64,000 nt of DNA from Nocardia sp. SYP-A9097 (GTDB lineage: Bacteria > Actinomycetota > Actinomycetes > Mycobacteriales > Mycobacteriaceae): the NCBI RefSeq assembly GCF_009649815.1, contig NZ_WJIC01000003.1, positions 62,001 through 126,000 on the forward strand, read 5' to 3'. A program made the translations under genes and the position numbers. Positions 48,914-58,377 of this stretch are shown here, in pieces. How positions within the stretch are numbered: the stretch's first letter is position 1; the number at the start of each line of letters is the position of its first letter. Under the pieces are notes generated by a model, which saw only the letters and a list, made by a program, of their open reading frames with translations, was not told the DNA's origin and did not search any database.

Positions 48914-48979
48914 GCCTTCGAGCCTGACGCCTGCGAGCCGCGCGTGGGCCGCGGAATCGCGAATTGTGGAGAACCACTT

Positions 48980-49015
48980 GGCATGTGAATAGCCAGGCTT
49001 TCGCCTTCACATGCC
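48980..49015. promoter_or_regulatory. Perfect inverted repeat in the divergent region
   Basis: GGCATGTGAA at 48980-48989 and TTCACATGCC at 49006-49015 are perfect 10-base inverted copies with a 16-base spacer, between the prepilin peptidase (start 48913) and pepQ (start 49068). They could be an operator for a dimeric regulator or a hairpin in the pepQ leader. Confidence 0.4.
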
Positions 49016-49067
49016 GATCTTTGCGTCGCGTGTCAGCGTTGCGGCGGGTCGGCGGTAGCTTGGACAC

Positions 49068-50192
49068 ATGTCTGTCGATCCCGATGCGGGTGCGCACCCC
49101 GATTTCGCGCTGCGCCGGACCAACCTGCGGAACCTACTGGTCGAGAACCGCGTCGACGCGCTGCTGGTCACGGATCTGATCAATATCCGCTACCTCACCG
49201 GCTTCACCGGATCCAATGCCGCACTGCTGGTCTACGCCTGGGGCAGCGATGAGGGCCGCACCGTCATCTGCACCGACGGCCGCTACATCACCCAGGTCGG
49301 CGAGCAGGTCCCGGATCTGCGCGCCGAGATCAATCGGGCCAGCGCTCGCCGGGTGGTGGAGATCGCGGGGGAGTGGCAGACCGGCCGGGTCGGTTTCGAG
49401 AGCCATATCGTCACCTTCGAACAGCATCGCGCCTTCGAGGCACAGGCCACCGGATTGGATCTGGTGCCGGTCTCGGGCCTGGTCGAGCAGTTGCGAATGG
49501 TCAAGGACGACTTCGAGGTCGGCCGTCTGCAAGCCGCCTGCGATGCCGCCGATGTGGCCCTGGCGACGCTGCTCGAGCGCGGTGGTCTGCGTCCCGGTCG
49601 CACCGAACGCCAGGTGGCCCGCGAGCTGGAGTGGCTCATGTTCGAGCACGGCGCGGATGCGGTCGCCTTCGAGACCATTGTGGCCGCGGGCGCGAATTCG
49701 GCCGTCCCCCACCATCGTCCGACCGAGGCGGTGCTGGCCCAGGGCGATTTCGTGAAGCTCGACTTCGGCGCGCTGGTCGGCGGCTACCACTCGGATATGA
49801 CCCGCACCTTCGTGCTCGGTCAGCCCTCGGACTGGCAGCGCGAGATCTATGACCTGGTCTACGCCGCGCAGAAAGCCGGACGCGAAGCCTTGGCGCCGGG
49901 CGTTTCGACCCGCGCGGTCGATGCCGCCTCCCGCTCGGTGATCGAGGCGGCGGGCTACGGCGAACTCTTCGTGCACGGCCTCGGACATGGGGTCGGCCTG
50001 CAGATCCATGAAGCGCCCGGAATCGCCAAAACCGGCACGGGTACACTTCTCGATGGCGTGGCGGTGACCGTCGAGCCAGGTGTGTATTTCCCCGGCCGCG
50101 GCGGAGTCCGGATCGAGGATACGCTCGTGGTTCGCCAGGGGGGCCCGGAACTGCTCACCCGCACCAGCAAAGACCTGACCGTCGTCGAGTGA
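49068..50192 (+). CDS. pepQ: Xaa-Pro dipeptidase/aminopeptidase (M24 family)
   Basis: A 374-residue cytosolic metallopeptidase of the pita-bread fold. Creatinase N-domain (RNLLVENRVDALLVTDLINI) followed by the catalytic domain: metal ligands in KLDFGALVGGYHSDMTRTF, the His in HGLGHGVGLQIHEAPGI, and Glu in VTVEPGVYFPG and GVRIEDTLVV. It cleaves X-Pro peptide bonds. It leads the conserved pepQ-efp-nusB unit, 36 bases before efp. Confidence 0.93.
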   Translation: MSVDPDAGAHPDFALRRTNLRNLLVENRVDALLVTDLINIRYLTGFTGSNAALLVYAWGSDEGRTVICTDGRYITQVGEQVPDLRAEINRASARRVVEIAGEWQTGRVGFESHIVTFEQHRAFEAQATGLDLVPVSGLVEQLRMVKDDFEVGRLQAACDAADVALATLLERGGLRPGRTERQVARELEWLMFEHGADAVAFETIVAAGANSAVPHHRPTEAVLAQGDFVKLDFGALVGGYHSDMTRTFVLGQPSDWQREIYDLVYAAQKAGREALAPGVSTRAVDAASRSVIEAAGYGELFVHGLGHGVGLQIHEAPGIAKTGTGTLLDGVAVTVEPGVYFPGRGGVRIEDTLVVRQGGPELLTRTSKDLTVVE

Positions 50193-50228
50193 CGCCGGTC
50201 TGCCCTAAGAAGAGGAGATCCGAGGACA

Positions 50229-50792
50229 GTGGCGGATACCAGCGACTTCAAGAACGGCCTCGTGCTGAAGATCGACAATCAGCTGCAGCAGATTGTCGAG
50301 TTCCAGCATGTGAAGCCCGGTAAGGGTCCCGCCTTCGTGCGCACCAAGCTGAAGAACGTCGTCTCGGGCAAGGTGGTCGACAAGACCTTCAACGCCGGCG
50401 TCAAGGTGGAGACCGCGACCGTCGATCGTCGCGATATGACCTACCTGTACCACGACGGCTCGGACTTCATCTTCATGGATGGCGAGACCTACGACCAGAT
50501 TCACCTGCAGGAAGCCACCATCGGCAAGAACTCGGGCTTCCTGTTGGAGAACATGCAGGTGCAGATCGCCATGCACGAGGGCGAGGCGCTCTTCGTCGAG
50601 CTTCCCGTCGCCATCGACGTCATCGTCACTCACACCGAGCCGGGCCTGCAGGGCGACCGCTCCAGCGCGGGCACCAAGCCCGCCACCGTGGAGACCGGCG
50701 CCGAGATTCAGGTGCCGCTCTTCATCAACCAGGGTGACAAGCTGCGCGTGGATACCCGCGACGGTTCCTACATCAGCCGCGTCAACTCCTGA
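50229..50792 (+). CDS. efp: Translation elongation factor P
   Basis: A 187-residue, three-domain factor that rescues ribosomes stalled on polyproline. The tip loop is [12 protein letters not shown]: a PGKGP loop of the type described as working without modification of its lysine in actinobacteria. There is no epmA/epmB or deoxyhypusine-type modifier nearby, in line with that. The GTG start has AGGAG upstream. Confidence 0.96.
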   Translation: MADTSDFKNGLVLKIDNQLQQIVEFQHVKPGKGPAFVRTKLKNVVSGKVVDKTFNAGVKVETATVDRRDMTYLYHDGSDFIFMDGETYDQIHLQEATIGKNSGFLLENMQVQIAMHEGEALFVELPVAIDVIVTHTEPGLQGDRSSAGTKPATVETGAEIQVPLFINQGDKLRVDTRDGSYISRVNS

Positions 50793-50802
50793 CGCGCGGA
50801 TA

Positions 50803-51321
50803 ATGGTGACCGTGGCCAACCAACCGCCGGACAAGAAGTCCGCAGGTTTCAAGAAGCTCGGTGCGCGACACAAGGCGCGCCGACGAGCGGTCGATCTGCT
50901 CTTCGAGGCAGAGGCCCGCGATATCGACCCCGCGGAATTGCTCTCCGACCGCGTCTCGCTCTCGGTGCGCGACGATTCGGTGGCCCCGGTGAACCCGTAC
51001 ACCCGCGTCCTGGTCGAAGGCGTCGCCGACGATCTGGATCGCGTGGACGGCACCATCGAGTCCTACCTGCAGGATTGGGCACTGTCCCGGCTGCCCGCCG
51101 TGGACCGCGCGATTCTGCGGGTCGCGGTGTGGGAGTTGTTCCACGCCAATGATGTTCCGCCCGTGGTGGCGGTGGATGAGGCGGTCGAGCTCGCCAAGGA
51201 GCTCTCCACCGATGATTCCCCCTCGTTCATCAATGGTGTGCTCGGCCAGGTGGTGCTGGTGGCACCGCAGGTCCGGGCGGCCGCGGCGGCGACTCGCGCG
51301 CCGCGCGGCGACGACAAGTAA
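50803..51321 (+). CDS. nusB: Transcription antitermination factor NusB
   Basis: A 172-residue all-helical protein. [37 protein letters not shown], and [20 protein letters not shown] (truncated here) with FINGVLG are family hallmarks. It binds boxA RNA with NusE in rRNA antitermination. GTG 50812 is an alternative start. It follows efp by 10 bases, as in mycobacteria. Confidence 0.95.
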   Translation: MVTVANQPPDKKSAGFKKLGARHKARRRAVDLLFEAEARDIDPAELLSDRVSLSVRDDSVAPVNPYTRVLVEGVADDLDRVDGTIESYLQDWALSRLPAVDRAILRVAVWELFHANDVPPVVAVDEAVELAKELSTDDSPSFINGVLGQVVLVAPQVRAAAAATRAPRGDDK

Positions 51322-51338
51322 GTAGGGAGAGGCGCAGG

Positions 51339-51596
51339 GTGCGCAAGTACTTGGTGCTGGCAATGCGCACCCCGCGCTTCGATCCGACTGTGGCACAGCC
51401 ACATAAGGATTGGCTCGACGGCGTCCGCTCGCGCGGACAGCTCGTCGAGACCGGTAAGTTCACCAACAACAGCGGCGGGGCCTACGTGATTCTGGCCGAA
51501 AGCCTGGACGCCGCACGGGATCTGGTCTTCACCGACCCCATTCACACCACCGGCGCATCGGATCTCACCGTCTACGAGTGGGAAATCACCGGATAG
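51339..51596 (+). CDS. YciI-like protein
   Basis: An 85-residue ferredoxin-like-fold protein of the YciI/YCII family. MRKYLVLAMRTPRFD, the His-Asp containing VAQPHKDWLDGVRSRGQLVE, and VYEWEITG fit. It follows nusB by 17 bases with its own GTG start preceded by GGGAGAGG. Function unknown; some relatives are dehalogenase-like or C-C hydrolases. Confidence 0.75.
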   Translation: MRKYLVLAMRTPRFDPTVAQPHKDWLDGVRSRGQLVETGKFTNNSGGAYVILAESLDAARDLVFTDPIHTTGASDLTVYEWEITG

Positions 51597-51612
51597 AGCT
51601 TGGCCGGTTTCC

Positions 51613-51643
51613 CGTCATCCCGGCATGCTTTTGGCCGGGATCC
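51613..51643. repeat. Dispersed REP-like palindrome, copy 2
   Basis: Identical over 31 bases to 42707-42737, again located just after a gene end (yciI) and before a convergent stop (51655). Confidence 0.6.
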
Positions 51644-51654
51644 GCATCCGCTGA

Positions 51655-54600
51655 CTAGAGCGTTTTCGCATCCACTTCGCTGAGCCGCTGCGCGATGCCC
51701 GCGCGACTGCTGAGACCGAGTTTGCGCAGGATGCGGCTGAGATGATCCTCGACGGTGCGCGGACTCAGAAATAGTTGCGCGGCAATCTCTTTATTGGTGC
51801 AGCCCCGCGCCACCAGCCCGGCGACCTCGCGTTCGCGCTCGGTCAATGCCAGTGCGCCGGTGACACTCTGCCGTCCGGCGAGCTGCCGCTGCGCCGCTGT
51901 CGCCTCGATCAACAGCTCGTGTGTTCCGGCACGGGTGAATTCCGTTCGCGCCGTGGCGATCAGGGCGGTCGCGCGACCGAAGTCGCCGCGCTGACCGGCG
52001 ACTCGTGCGGCGATCAGCTGCGCCTGTGCGCGTTGAATCGGCATCTCGGCGACCGCGTATCCCTCGATCGCGGCTTGTGCGGCGGTCTCGGCCCGGTCGA
52101 GATCCGCACGTGCGCAAGCGTATTCGGCGCGCGCGTGCGCGGCGGCCGCGAGCTGTCCGGACAGGCCGAGCCCCTGTGCCGCCTTCTCGGCTTGCGTCAC
52201 CAGTCGTCCCGCGGTCTCGATATCACCCTTGCCGAGCAGTACCTGGGCGAACGCTCCGACCTCGGTCGGCTGCATGGGATGGGCTCGATCGGGTTGTGCT
52301 GCTGCCGGTTTCGCCGCGGCGATGCCGAGCCTGGCCGCGATCTCGTTCAATGCCGATTCGACGACCGCCCGCCACCAGCGCATCACCGGGCGCGGCATGG
52401 CGTCGACGGTGCGCCACCACTCCAGGACTTGGGCGCGCGGTGAAGTCGTATGCAGCACACGTAGTTTGATCGCGCCGGCGAGCGGGAGGATGCCGGGGTA
52501 CCCGTACAGTTCGGCGCATTCGGCGGCATCTTCGGCCGCCGTGAGGGCTTCCTCGTTCCGTCCCAGCTTGGCCAGCGAATACGCCTGCACCGTATACAGT
52601 TCCGGCAGAATGAAGCTGCGCCCGAACCGCCGGGTGACGCGCACGGCCCGCTCGATATGCGCGAGCCCGGTGCGCTGATCGTCGAGAAAATACGCCATCC
52701 AGCCCAGCGCGGATACCGCGTGCGCGCTGTCGAGCAACTGGGTGTCGGTGAGCCGCGTGTACTCCCGTTCGCCCGCTTGATAATTCGCTCTGGCCCCGGC
52801 CATATCCAACTCGGTGAGCTGCCCCATACTCCACAGCGTGAGCGCGGCCGCGAGAATTGCGGGCTCGCGAATGGCCTCGGACCCGAACAGTGCCCGCACC
52901 CGGGCCGCCCCCGCGACATCCCGATTGTCTTGCAACTCGAGGATCGCCAATTCCAGTTGCACCGGCCCGTTTCCGGCGAGATCGGGCCGATCGGCCACGG
53001 TCGCCAGCCGAGAGCGCGCCGTATCGACATTCCCGAGTATCCGTTCACATCGCGCGTACAGCAGCAGTGAGTCCTGCTGCTGTGAACCCGCTCGAGCGGC
53101 AAGCGGTTCCAGTACCTCGCGCGCCTGCTCCACGGCTCCGGACAGCAGTAGCGCCCGCCCGAGCAGGTGCTGAATCCGAACGCGCGCAACACCACCGGGT
53201 CCGCAGTCGGCCGAACCGAAGCCGCTCGGCCCGGAATCACCTGGGCTCGGCCAGTTCTCGTGCGAGCGGCTCGCGGTGGCTGCCGGTGAATCGGTGCTTG
53301 CAGGGATGGAGTTGTCCGGACCGGAATCGTCCCGGACTCGGCGATGTGCGCCCGAATTTGGTGAGTCGAAGTCGTTCGCCGCGAGCCTGTTTCGGTCGGG
53401 CCGATTGTGGCTCGCGTCGGTCGGGCGGTCCGGGCCGGGGGAGTGTGGCCCGGATCCGGTGTCGCCCGAGCCGTTTGTATCGAATGTGCCGAGGTCTGCT
53501 GTTCGATGGCCGGATCCGGCCGCCAGAGCAGCGGTGATCCAGCGGGCGCTGGTGGCGGGGTCGGTGGGCAGGGCCAGTTCGGCGGCGTGGATGAGTTCGG
53601 TGGCGGCGAGGTCGTCTCGACCGCGCAGGGCGTGTTCGAGATGTCTTGCGCGGGTGAGCAATGGGGCATCGGCCGCACGCAGGGTGCGGGCGGCACGGGC
53701 GTGGGCGCCGGCACGCCAACCGGGGCCGCCGAGTCGGTAGGCGGCCGTGCGGATCAGTGGATGTCGGAAGGTGACCGTGCCGCCGGTAATGGTGAGCCAG
53801 CCGCGCCGGGCCAGTTCGTCCAGTGCGGCGGAGAGCTCTTCCAGGGGCAATTCGGCTGTGGCGCAGAGCAGGTCGGCGTCCGCGGTCGGGCCGCAGACCG
53901 CCGCTGCCGCCGCGGCGAGCAGTTCGCGATCGGGCAGTTGCGCGAGTTCGGCTCGAATGGTGCGATCCAGATGGGAGCAGTCCGTCGAGGCCGGATCGCC
54001 CGACCGCACAGCGGTATCGAACTCGGCGGGGGTGAGTTCGGCGAGCAACAGTAGATACAGCGGATTGCCGTGCGCCGCGCTCAATAGTCGCTCGCGGCGA
54101 CTCGACGGCAGCTCGGGCAGTAGTGCGGCCGCATCGGCGATGGACAGCGGCGGCACCGGCAGATGAAAGGTCGCGGTGCCGAGCGTGCGCAGTGCGTGCC
54201 CGAGCGCCGCCGGAAACTGTCGCTCGCGATACGCCAGCGCCAAGCGGGTGCCGTCGGGGCGATGCCGAATCAGCAAGGCCAGCACATGGAGTGAGGCGGT
54301 GTCGGCCCAGTGCGCGTCATCGATGACGAGCAGCGTCGGTTCGGTGCCGAGCCGCCGCCGCAGCAATCGCGCCAGTTCGCGAGGGTCGCTGCAATCATCG
54401 CGAGTGCTGGCGGGGTCCGGTAGTTCGGAGATCCGGTCGAGGATGTCGTGCACGAGCTGCAGGGGTGTGGAATGCTCGAATTCGGTGGCGGGCACGGACA
54501 CCACGCGCAGACCGGTCGTGGCACCGCGATCCTGTTCCCGTCGAGCGAATTCGCCGAGCAGCCGGGATTTCCCGATGCCCGCCGGTCCCTCCACCAGGAA

Positions 54601-54678
54601 TACCCAGGGCCCGTCGGGTGCATGGCATTCCGCGTCCAGGCTGGTCAGTTCGTGGACGCGGCCGACAAACGCGTTGAT
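51655..54678 (-). CDS. Large LuxR-family ATP-binding (LAL/MalT-like) transcriptional regulator
   Basis: About 1,007 residues. N-terminal STAND-type ATPase: FVGRVHELTSLD, Walker A EGPAGIGKSRLLGEF, Walker B TLLVIDDAHWAD. A TPR-like helical middle follows, and a C-terminal LuxR HTH (LTEREREVAGLVARGCTNKE, TVEDHLSRILRKLG). A 110-residue Ser/Asp/Pro/Gly-rich disordered insert sits near residue 400. No ATG opens the frame: GAGGAG (54685-54690) is followed after 6 bases by ATC at 54678. The first standard start, GTG 54594, would remove the FVGR motif just before Walker A. Effector unknown. Confidence 0.85.
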   Translation of the reverse strand: MNAFVGRVHELTSLDAECHAPDGPWVFLVEGPAGIGKSRLLGEFARREQDRGATTGLRVVSVPATEFEHSTPLQLVHDILDRISELPDPASTRDDCSDPRELARLLRRRLGTEPTLLVIDDAHWADTASLHVLALLIRHRPDGTRLALAYRERQFPAALGHALRTLGTATFHLPVPPLSIADAAALLPELPSSRRERLLSAAHGNPLYLLLLAELTPAEFDTAVRSGDPASTDCSHLDRTIRAELAQLPDRELLAAAAAAVCGPTADADLLCATAELPLEELSAALDELARRGWLTITGGTVTFRHPLIRTAAYRLGGPGWRAGAHARAARTLRAADAPLLTRARHLEHALRGRDDLAATELIHAAELALPTDPATSARWITAALAAGSGHRTADLGTFDTNGSGDTGSGPHSPGPDRPTDASHNRPDRNRLAANDFDSPNSGAHRRVRDDSGPDNSIPASTDSPAATASRSHENWPSPGDSGPSGFGSADCGPGGVARVRIQHLLGRALLLSGAVEQAREVLEPLAARAGSQQQDSLLLYARCERILGNVDTARSRLATVADRPDLAGNGPVQLELAILELQDNRDVAGAARVRALFGSEAIREPAILAAALTLWSMGQLTELDMAGARANYQAGEREYTRLTDTQLLDSAHAVSALGWMAYFLDDQRTGLAHIERAVRVTRRFGRSFILPELYTVQAYSLAKLGRNEEALTAAEDAAECAELYGYPGILPLAGAIKLRVLHTTSPRAQVLEWWRTVDAMPRPVMRWWRAVVESALNEIAARLGIAAAKPAAAQPDRAHPMQPTEVGAFAQVLLGKGDIETAGRLVTQAEKAAQGLGLSGQLAAAAHARAEYACARADLDRAETAAQAAIEGYAVAEMPIQRAQAQLIAARVAGQRGDFGRATALIATARTEFTRAGTHELLIEATAAQRQLAGRQSVTGALALTEREREVAGLVARGCTNKEIAAQLFLSPRTVEDHLSRILRKLGLSSRAGIAQRLSEVDAKTL

Positions 54679-54846
54679 CGCCTACTCCTCATTTCGCTGG
54701 CCGCCCGGCTCGAAGCCTAACCGGCCGGGCGAGGACCACGGGTTCCGCCCCGATCCCGTGGTTTCCCGGATGCTCGCGGTTCGCTGATGCGGTGTGGTTG
54801 TCGATGTCTTGACCGATTTGCGAGGTTTGAAAGGTTTGTGGCATCG

Positions 54847-55395
54847 ATGCAGGTAAATCCAAGGGGAGCGGGCCGTTCGATCCGTCTCGTACCCGCCGTG
54901 CTGGCGGTATTCGCGCTGGCGCTGACGGGATGCTCGATCGTGGAGAAGGGCGCGGATGTGGTGAAGGACGCCAGCAAATCCGACACCGCGCGAGCCAAGG
55001 TGGGCGACTGCATCAATGTGCTCAAGGGTTCGATGATCGATTCCAAGACCGAACCGGCGGATTGCGCCTCGGAGAAGGCGGTCTACAAGGTCGCGCAGGT
55101 CTTCGACACCAAGGCCGATTGCGCCGCCGACTACACCTCCTATGAGGAGACGCTGAACGGCGGCACCACCGCATTCCTGTGTCTGGCACCGAATTTCAAG
55201 CAGGGCGCCTGCTATCACGAGAGTTCGCTCACCGGCTACCAGTTCGCCGACTGTGCCTCCTCGGAGGCGAGTTTCCGGGTGCTGACCCGCGTCGACGGCG
55301 AAGCCGATGAGAACCTGTGCGGTTCCGAGGCGAATAGCGTCATCACCCTGGCGGACCCGAAAACCACGTTCTGCCTGGGCAGTCCGAAGGGCTGA
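54847..55395 (+). CDS. Predicted lipoprotein, Cys-rich, unknown function
   Basis: A 182-residue protein with a lipoprotein signal: basic N-terminus, hydrophobic LVPAVLAVFALA and lipobox LTGC with Cys29. The mature part has six or more further cysteines (DCINV, ADCAS, DCAAD, LCLAP, GACYH, LCGSE), suggesting disulfides outside the membrane. DUF-like secreted proteins of this form are common in Nocardia and Mycobacterium. It converges on the SDR gene with an 8-base gap. Confidence 0.75.
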   Translation: MQVNPRGAGRSIRLVPAVLAVFALALTGCSIVEKGADVVKDASKSDTARAKVGDCINVLKGSMIDSKTEPADCASEKAVYKVAQVFDTKADCAADYTSYEETLNGGTTAFLCLAPNFKQGACYHESSLTGYQFADCASSEASFRVLTRVDGEADENLCGSEANSVITLADPKTTFCLGSPKG

Positions 55396-55402
55396 GCCGA
55401 GC

Positions 55403-56260
55403 TCAGTGCTGGCGCTCCTCCACCCAGCTCGCGGTGACCATCTGGACGGCCGCACCGTCCAGATCGGCGAGTTTGGTGGAGGTGAATCCCCGTGCCCACG
55501 ATGAGGTCTGCGCCCGGAACGGCGGTGCCTCCTCGGTGAGCGCGGCAATAATGGGAACGGTCGCCTCGTCCGGCGTCTGCGCGCTGCGGAACGCGTTCTG
55601 AGTGCGTTCGATGTAGTGCTGTAGTGCCGGTGCGTACGGCCCGGCCGCCGCCAGCAATCCCGGAATATCGATCTTCTGGCTGGCCACGAATTCGCTTGCC
55701 ACGGCACCGGGTTCGATCACCATGACGCGCACGCCGACGGTCGCCGCGACCGGTGCGAGCGACTCCATGAACCCTTCGACGGCGAACTTGGCCGCGCAGT
55801 ACGCCTCATTGAACGGTTGTCCGATCACCCCGCCGACGCTGGTGACGGTGATCAACCGCCCACCCGATTCCCGCAGGTGCGGCATGGCGGCGTGGGTCAC
55901 CTCGACAACGCCGAAGTAGTTGACCTCCATGACATCTCGCACCGGCTCCAGCCCGGTCTGCTCGATGGTCCCGACGAACCCGGACCCGGCGTTGTTGATG
56001 ACCGCGTCCAGCCGCCCGTACTCGGCGAACACCTTCTTCACGCACTCCGCGACCGAGCCGGAATCGGTGACATCGAGCGGCTCGACCCGGATGAGCCCCG
56101 CGACCCCGGCCTCATTCGCCGCGTCCATGAGCGCCTCCGCCCGCCCCACATCGCGCATGGTGGCCACGGTCTGCCAGCCCGCGCGCGCCGCGCCTATGGC
56201 GGTGGCCAGGCCGATGCCCGAGGACGTGCCGGTGATCAGGACGGTATTCGAGGAGCTCAT
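55403..56260 (-). CDS. SDR family oxidoreductase
   Basis: A 285-residue classical SDR. Cofactor motif ITGTSSGIGLAT at residues 8-19, NNAGSGFVG, catalytic Ser in VTSVGG and Tyr/Lys in EAYCAAKFAVEGF. ATG 56260 is chosen. It may share regulation with the MDR gene 99 bases upstream on the same strand. Substrate unknown. Confidence 0.85.
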   Translation of the reverse strand: MSSSNTVLITGTSSGIGLATAIGAARAGWQTVATMRDVGRAEALMDAANEAGVAGLIRVEPLDVTDSGSVAECVKKVFAEYGRLDAVINNAGSGFVGTIEQTGLEPVRDVMEVNYFGVVEVTHAAMPHLRESGGRLITVTSVGGVIGQPFNEAYCAAKFAVEGFMESLAPVAATVGVRVMVIEPGAVASEFVASQKIDIPGLLAAAGPYAPALQHYIERTQNAFRSAQTPDEATVPIIAALTEEAPPFRAQTSSWARGFTSTKLADLDGAAVQMVTASWVEERQH

Positions 56261-56359
56261 GGAGCCTCGCTTCCGGGTAGGTGCCGCGCCGCGCCGCTGT
56301 CGTCTTCGCACTCTATGCGGCGGGCGCGCCCGATTCGGAAGGTTTGGCAGGTGTCGCGG

Positions 56360-57331
56360 CTATCGGGGTTGCAGCACGATCGTGCCCTTGGCGGCTCGGT
56401 CGTCGAGGATCCGGTGGGCCTGGGCGGCTTGATCCAGCGGGAGTACCCGATCCACGATCGGGGTCAGTGAACCCGATACCGCGTGTGCCATGGCCGCGCC
56501 GCGTGCATTGGCTACGCCCGCCAGCCAAGCCGGGCCGGAGCAGCCGATGAGGGTGAGTCCGCGCATTATCAGGTCCATGGCGGTGATCTGGGCGGGTGCG
56601 CCGGAGAGGAAGCCGTAGCTGAGCATGCGGCCGGTGAGCGGGGTCATGAGATCCAGTAGTGCCGGCGCGGATTCGCCGCCGATGGAGTCGAACACCACGT
56701 CTATGGTTGCGCCGCCGAGGGTTTCGCGAAGCTGGTCGACCCAGTCGGGGTCGAGATGGTCGATCACCACATCGGCGCCGAATTCGCGTGCGCGGTCGGC
56801 CTTTTCGGCTCCGCCGGCGGTGGCGATGACGCGCGCCGCACCGGCTTCCTTGGCGAGCTGGGTGAGGTACCCGCCGATTCCCGTCGCGGCGGCCTCGATG
56901 AGTACGGTCTCGGTGCCGGTGAGCTTCGCGGTCGCCATCAGGGGAATGGTCACCGACCCGCTCATGGACAGCGCCGCCGCATCCACCGAGGAGAGCGCGT
57001 CCGGAATCCGGACGGCGGATTCGGCTGGGGCGCAGACGAATTCGGCGTATGTGCCGAACGTGTCGCTGGCGACGATGACGCGCTGTCCGAGCAGTGCGGG
57101 GTCCACGCCGGCGCCGAGTTCGACGACCACGCCGGCGGCCTGGGTGCCGAAGACGAAAGGCTTCTCGAGGGGGATGGGGAATGCGCCCGAGCGCAGCATG
57201 GCCTCGGGGTACAGCACCGGAATCGCCTCGTTGCGCACGAGCACCTGTCCGGCCTGTGGGTGCGGCGCGGGTACCTCGCTCGGTACCAGGACTTCGGGTC
57301 CACCGGTCGTGGTCAATAGGATTGCCTGCAT
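56360..57331 (-). CDS. Zinc-independent MDR quinone oxidoreductase-like protein
   Basis: A 323-residue medium-chain dehydrogenase/reductase of quinone oxidoreductase type (MQAILLTTTGGPEVL, VKxx-type GROES domain, nucleotide motif AAATGIGGYLTQLAKEAGA). No zinc-ligand cysteines are seen. ATG 57331 has GAGG 8 bases upstream; ATG 57343 would place the start inside the operator. Divergent from a TetR gene with which it shares an inverted-repeat operator, so it is probably its regulatory target. Substrate unknown. Confidence 0.85.
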   Translation of the reverse strand: MQAILLTTTGGPEVLVPSEVPAPHPQAGQVLVRNEAIPVLYPEAMLRSGAFPIPLEKPFVFGTQAAGVVVELGAGVDPALLGQRVIVASDTFGTYAEFVCAPAESAVRIPDALSSVDAAALSMSGSVTIPLMATAKLTGTETVLIEAAATGIGGYLTQLAKEAGAARVIATAGGAEKADRAREFGADVVIDHLDPDWVDQLRETLGGATIDVVFDSIGGESAPALLDLMTPLTGRMLSYGFLSGAPAQITAMDLIMRGLTLIGCSGPAWLAGVANARGAAMAHAVSGSLTPIVDRVLPLDQAAQAHRILDDRAAKGTIVLQPR

Positions 57332-57343
57332 CGAAAACCTCAT

Positions 57344-57398
57344 AAGTTGACTGACGGTCCAGTTATGCCTCGCTACGATATGGACCGCCGGTCAACTT
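57344..57398. promoter_or_regulatory. TetR-type operator, long inverted repeat
   Basis: AAGTTGACTGACGGTCCA (57344-57361) and TGGACCGCCGGTCAACTT (57381-57398) are inverted copies matching at 16 of 18 positions with a 19-base spacer. They lie between the divergent MDR and TetR starts. The right arm holds the shorter palindrome GACCGCCGGTC. Confidence 0.6.
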
Positions 57399-57417
57399 GT
57401 CAACGAAAGTGGAGGAA

Positions 57418-58026
57418 ATGCCGGTTGAGCAGCCGGGGGAGCGTGCCGCCCCCAAGGAACGCGCCGACGCCGCACGTAATCGCCACGCGATTCTGGCGGC
57501 CACGCGTGGGCTGCTGGCCGAATATGGCGCGGACGCCATCACCATGGACCGCGTGGCCGCCGCGGCGGGCGTGGGCAAAGGCACGATCTTCCACCGCTTC
57601 GGCAGCCGTGCCGGGCTATTGCACGCCCTGGTCGCCGAGCCCGCGGAGGCATTGCTTGCCGGGATCACCGCGGGCCCGCCACCGCTCGGCCCCGGCGCGC
57701 CCGCCGGTGCTCGCCTGCTCGCCTTCTTCGACACGATGACCGTCATGATGGCCGACAATGTGGAATTGATGGCTGCCGCAACTGGTATGAACATCCCTCC
57801 GCATCCGCGCACCGCCGAATTCCACGGCACCTGGGACCGTCACATCACCACCCTGCTGGCCGAGGTCCGCCCCGACCTCGACGCCGAAGCGGCGGGCCGC
57901 CTGCTCTTCAGCTCCGTCGGCTCGGAGGTGGCCCGCGCCATGGTTCGCGCGGGTGAAACCGAGCGCCTGCGCAGTGCGATTCGCGCCCTGGTGGAATCGC
58001 TGCTCAACGGCAAATCCACGCCCTGA
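57418..58026 (+). CDS. TetR-family transcriptional regulator
   Basis: About 202 residues. The N-terminal HTH is typical: AILAATRGLLAEYGADAITM, then RVAAAAGVGKGTIFHRFGSR. The C-terminal ligand domain is unspecific. The start is uncertain: ATG 57418 has GGAGG only 2 bases away, and TTG 57397 lies in the operator. It is divergent from the MDR oxidoreductase and likely represses it and itself. Ligand unknown. Confidence 0.85.
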   Translation: MPVEQPGERAAPKERADAARNRHAILAATRGLLAEYGADAITMDRVAAAAGVGKGTIFHRFGSRAGLLHALVAEPAEALLAGITAGPPPLGPGAPAGARLLAFFDTMTVMMADNVELMAAATGMNIPPHPRTAEFHGTWDRHITTLLAEVRPDLDAEAAGRLLFSSVGSEVARAMVRAGETERLRSAIRALVESLLNGKSTP

Positions 58027-58377
58027 CCCGTCGCCGGATGATGGCGCCGATCATCGGCGCGGTGAGCACGCCGGGCCCGGCTGGAATCCACATCATCCAC
58101 TGAAGGTCACGTGATCTTCGGTGCGGCCCAAGGGCTCACCGGGGTCTCGGTGAGGTGGTTCGTGTCGACTCGGCGTGGCGACGAATCATCTTGCCGGCCA
58201 ACCTAATTCAAGAGCTGGCGCAACCCGTCGTCCGGGACGCCGAGTTGAGTGGCCGCGCGACATGTCAACACGCGGATATGCGCATCTATACATGAGAATC
58301 TGGCGTGTCGAAACCGGCCGAACAGCGCTCGGACCCGGGGCCTCGACGAAACCGCTGAGCGGACGTGGAGAATTTGC
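58027..58377. other. Non-coding stretch after tetR
   Basis: About 350 bases between convergent stops of tetR (58026) and the Nudix-like gene (58378). No confident gene, and no clear hairpin with T-tract was found by eye. Confidence 0.35.
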
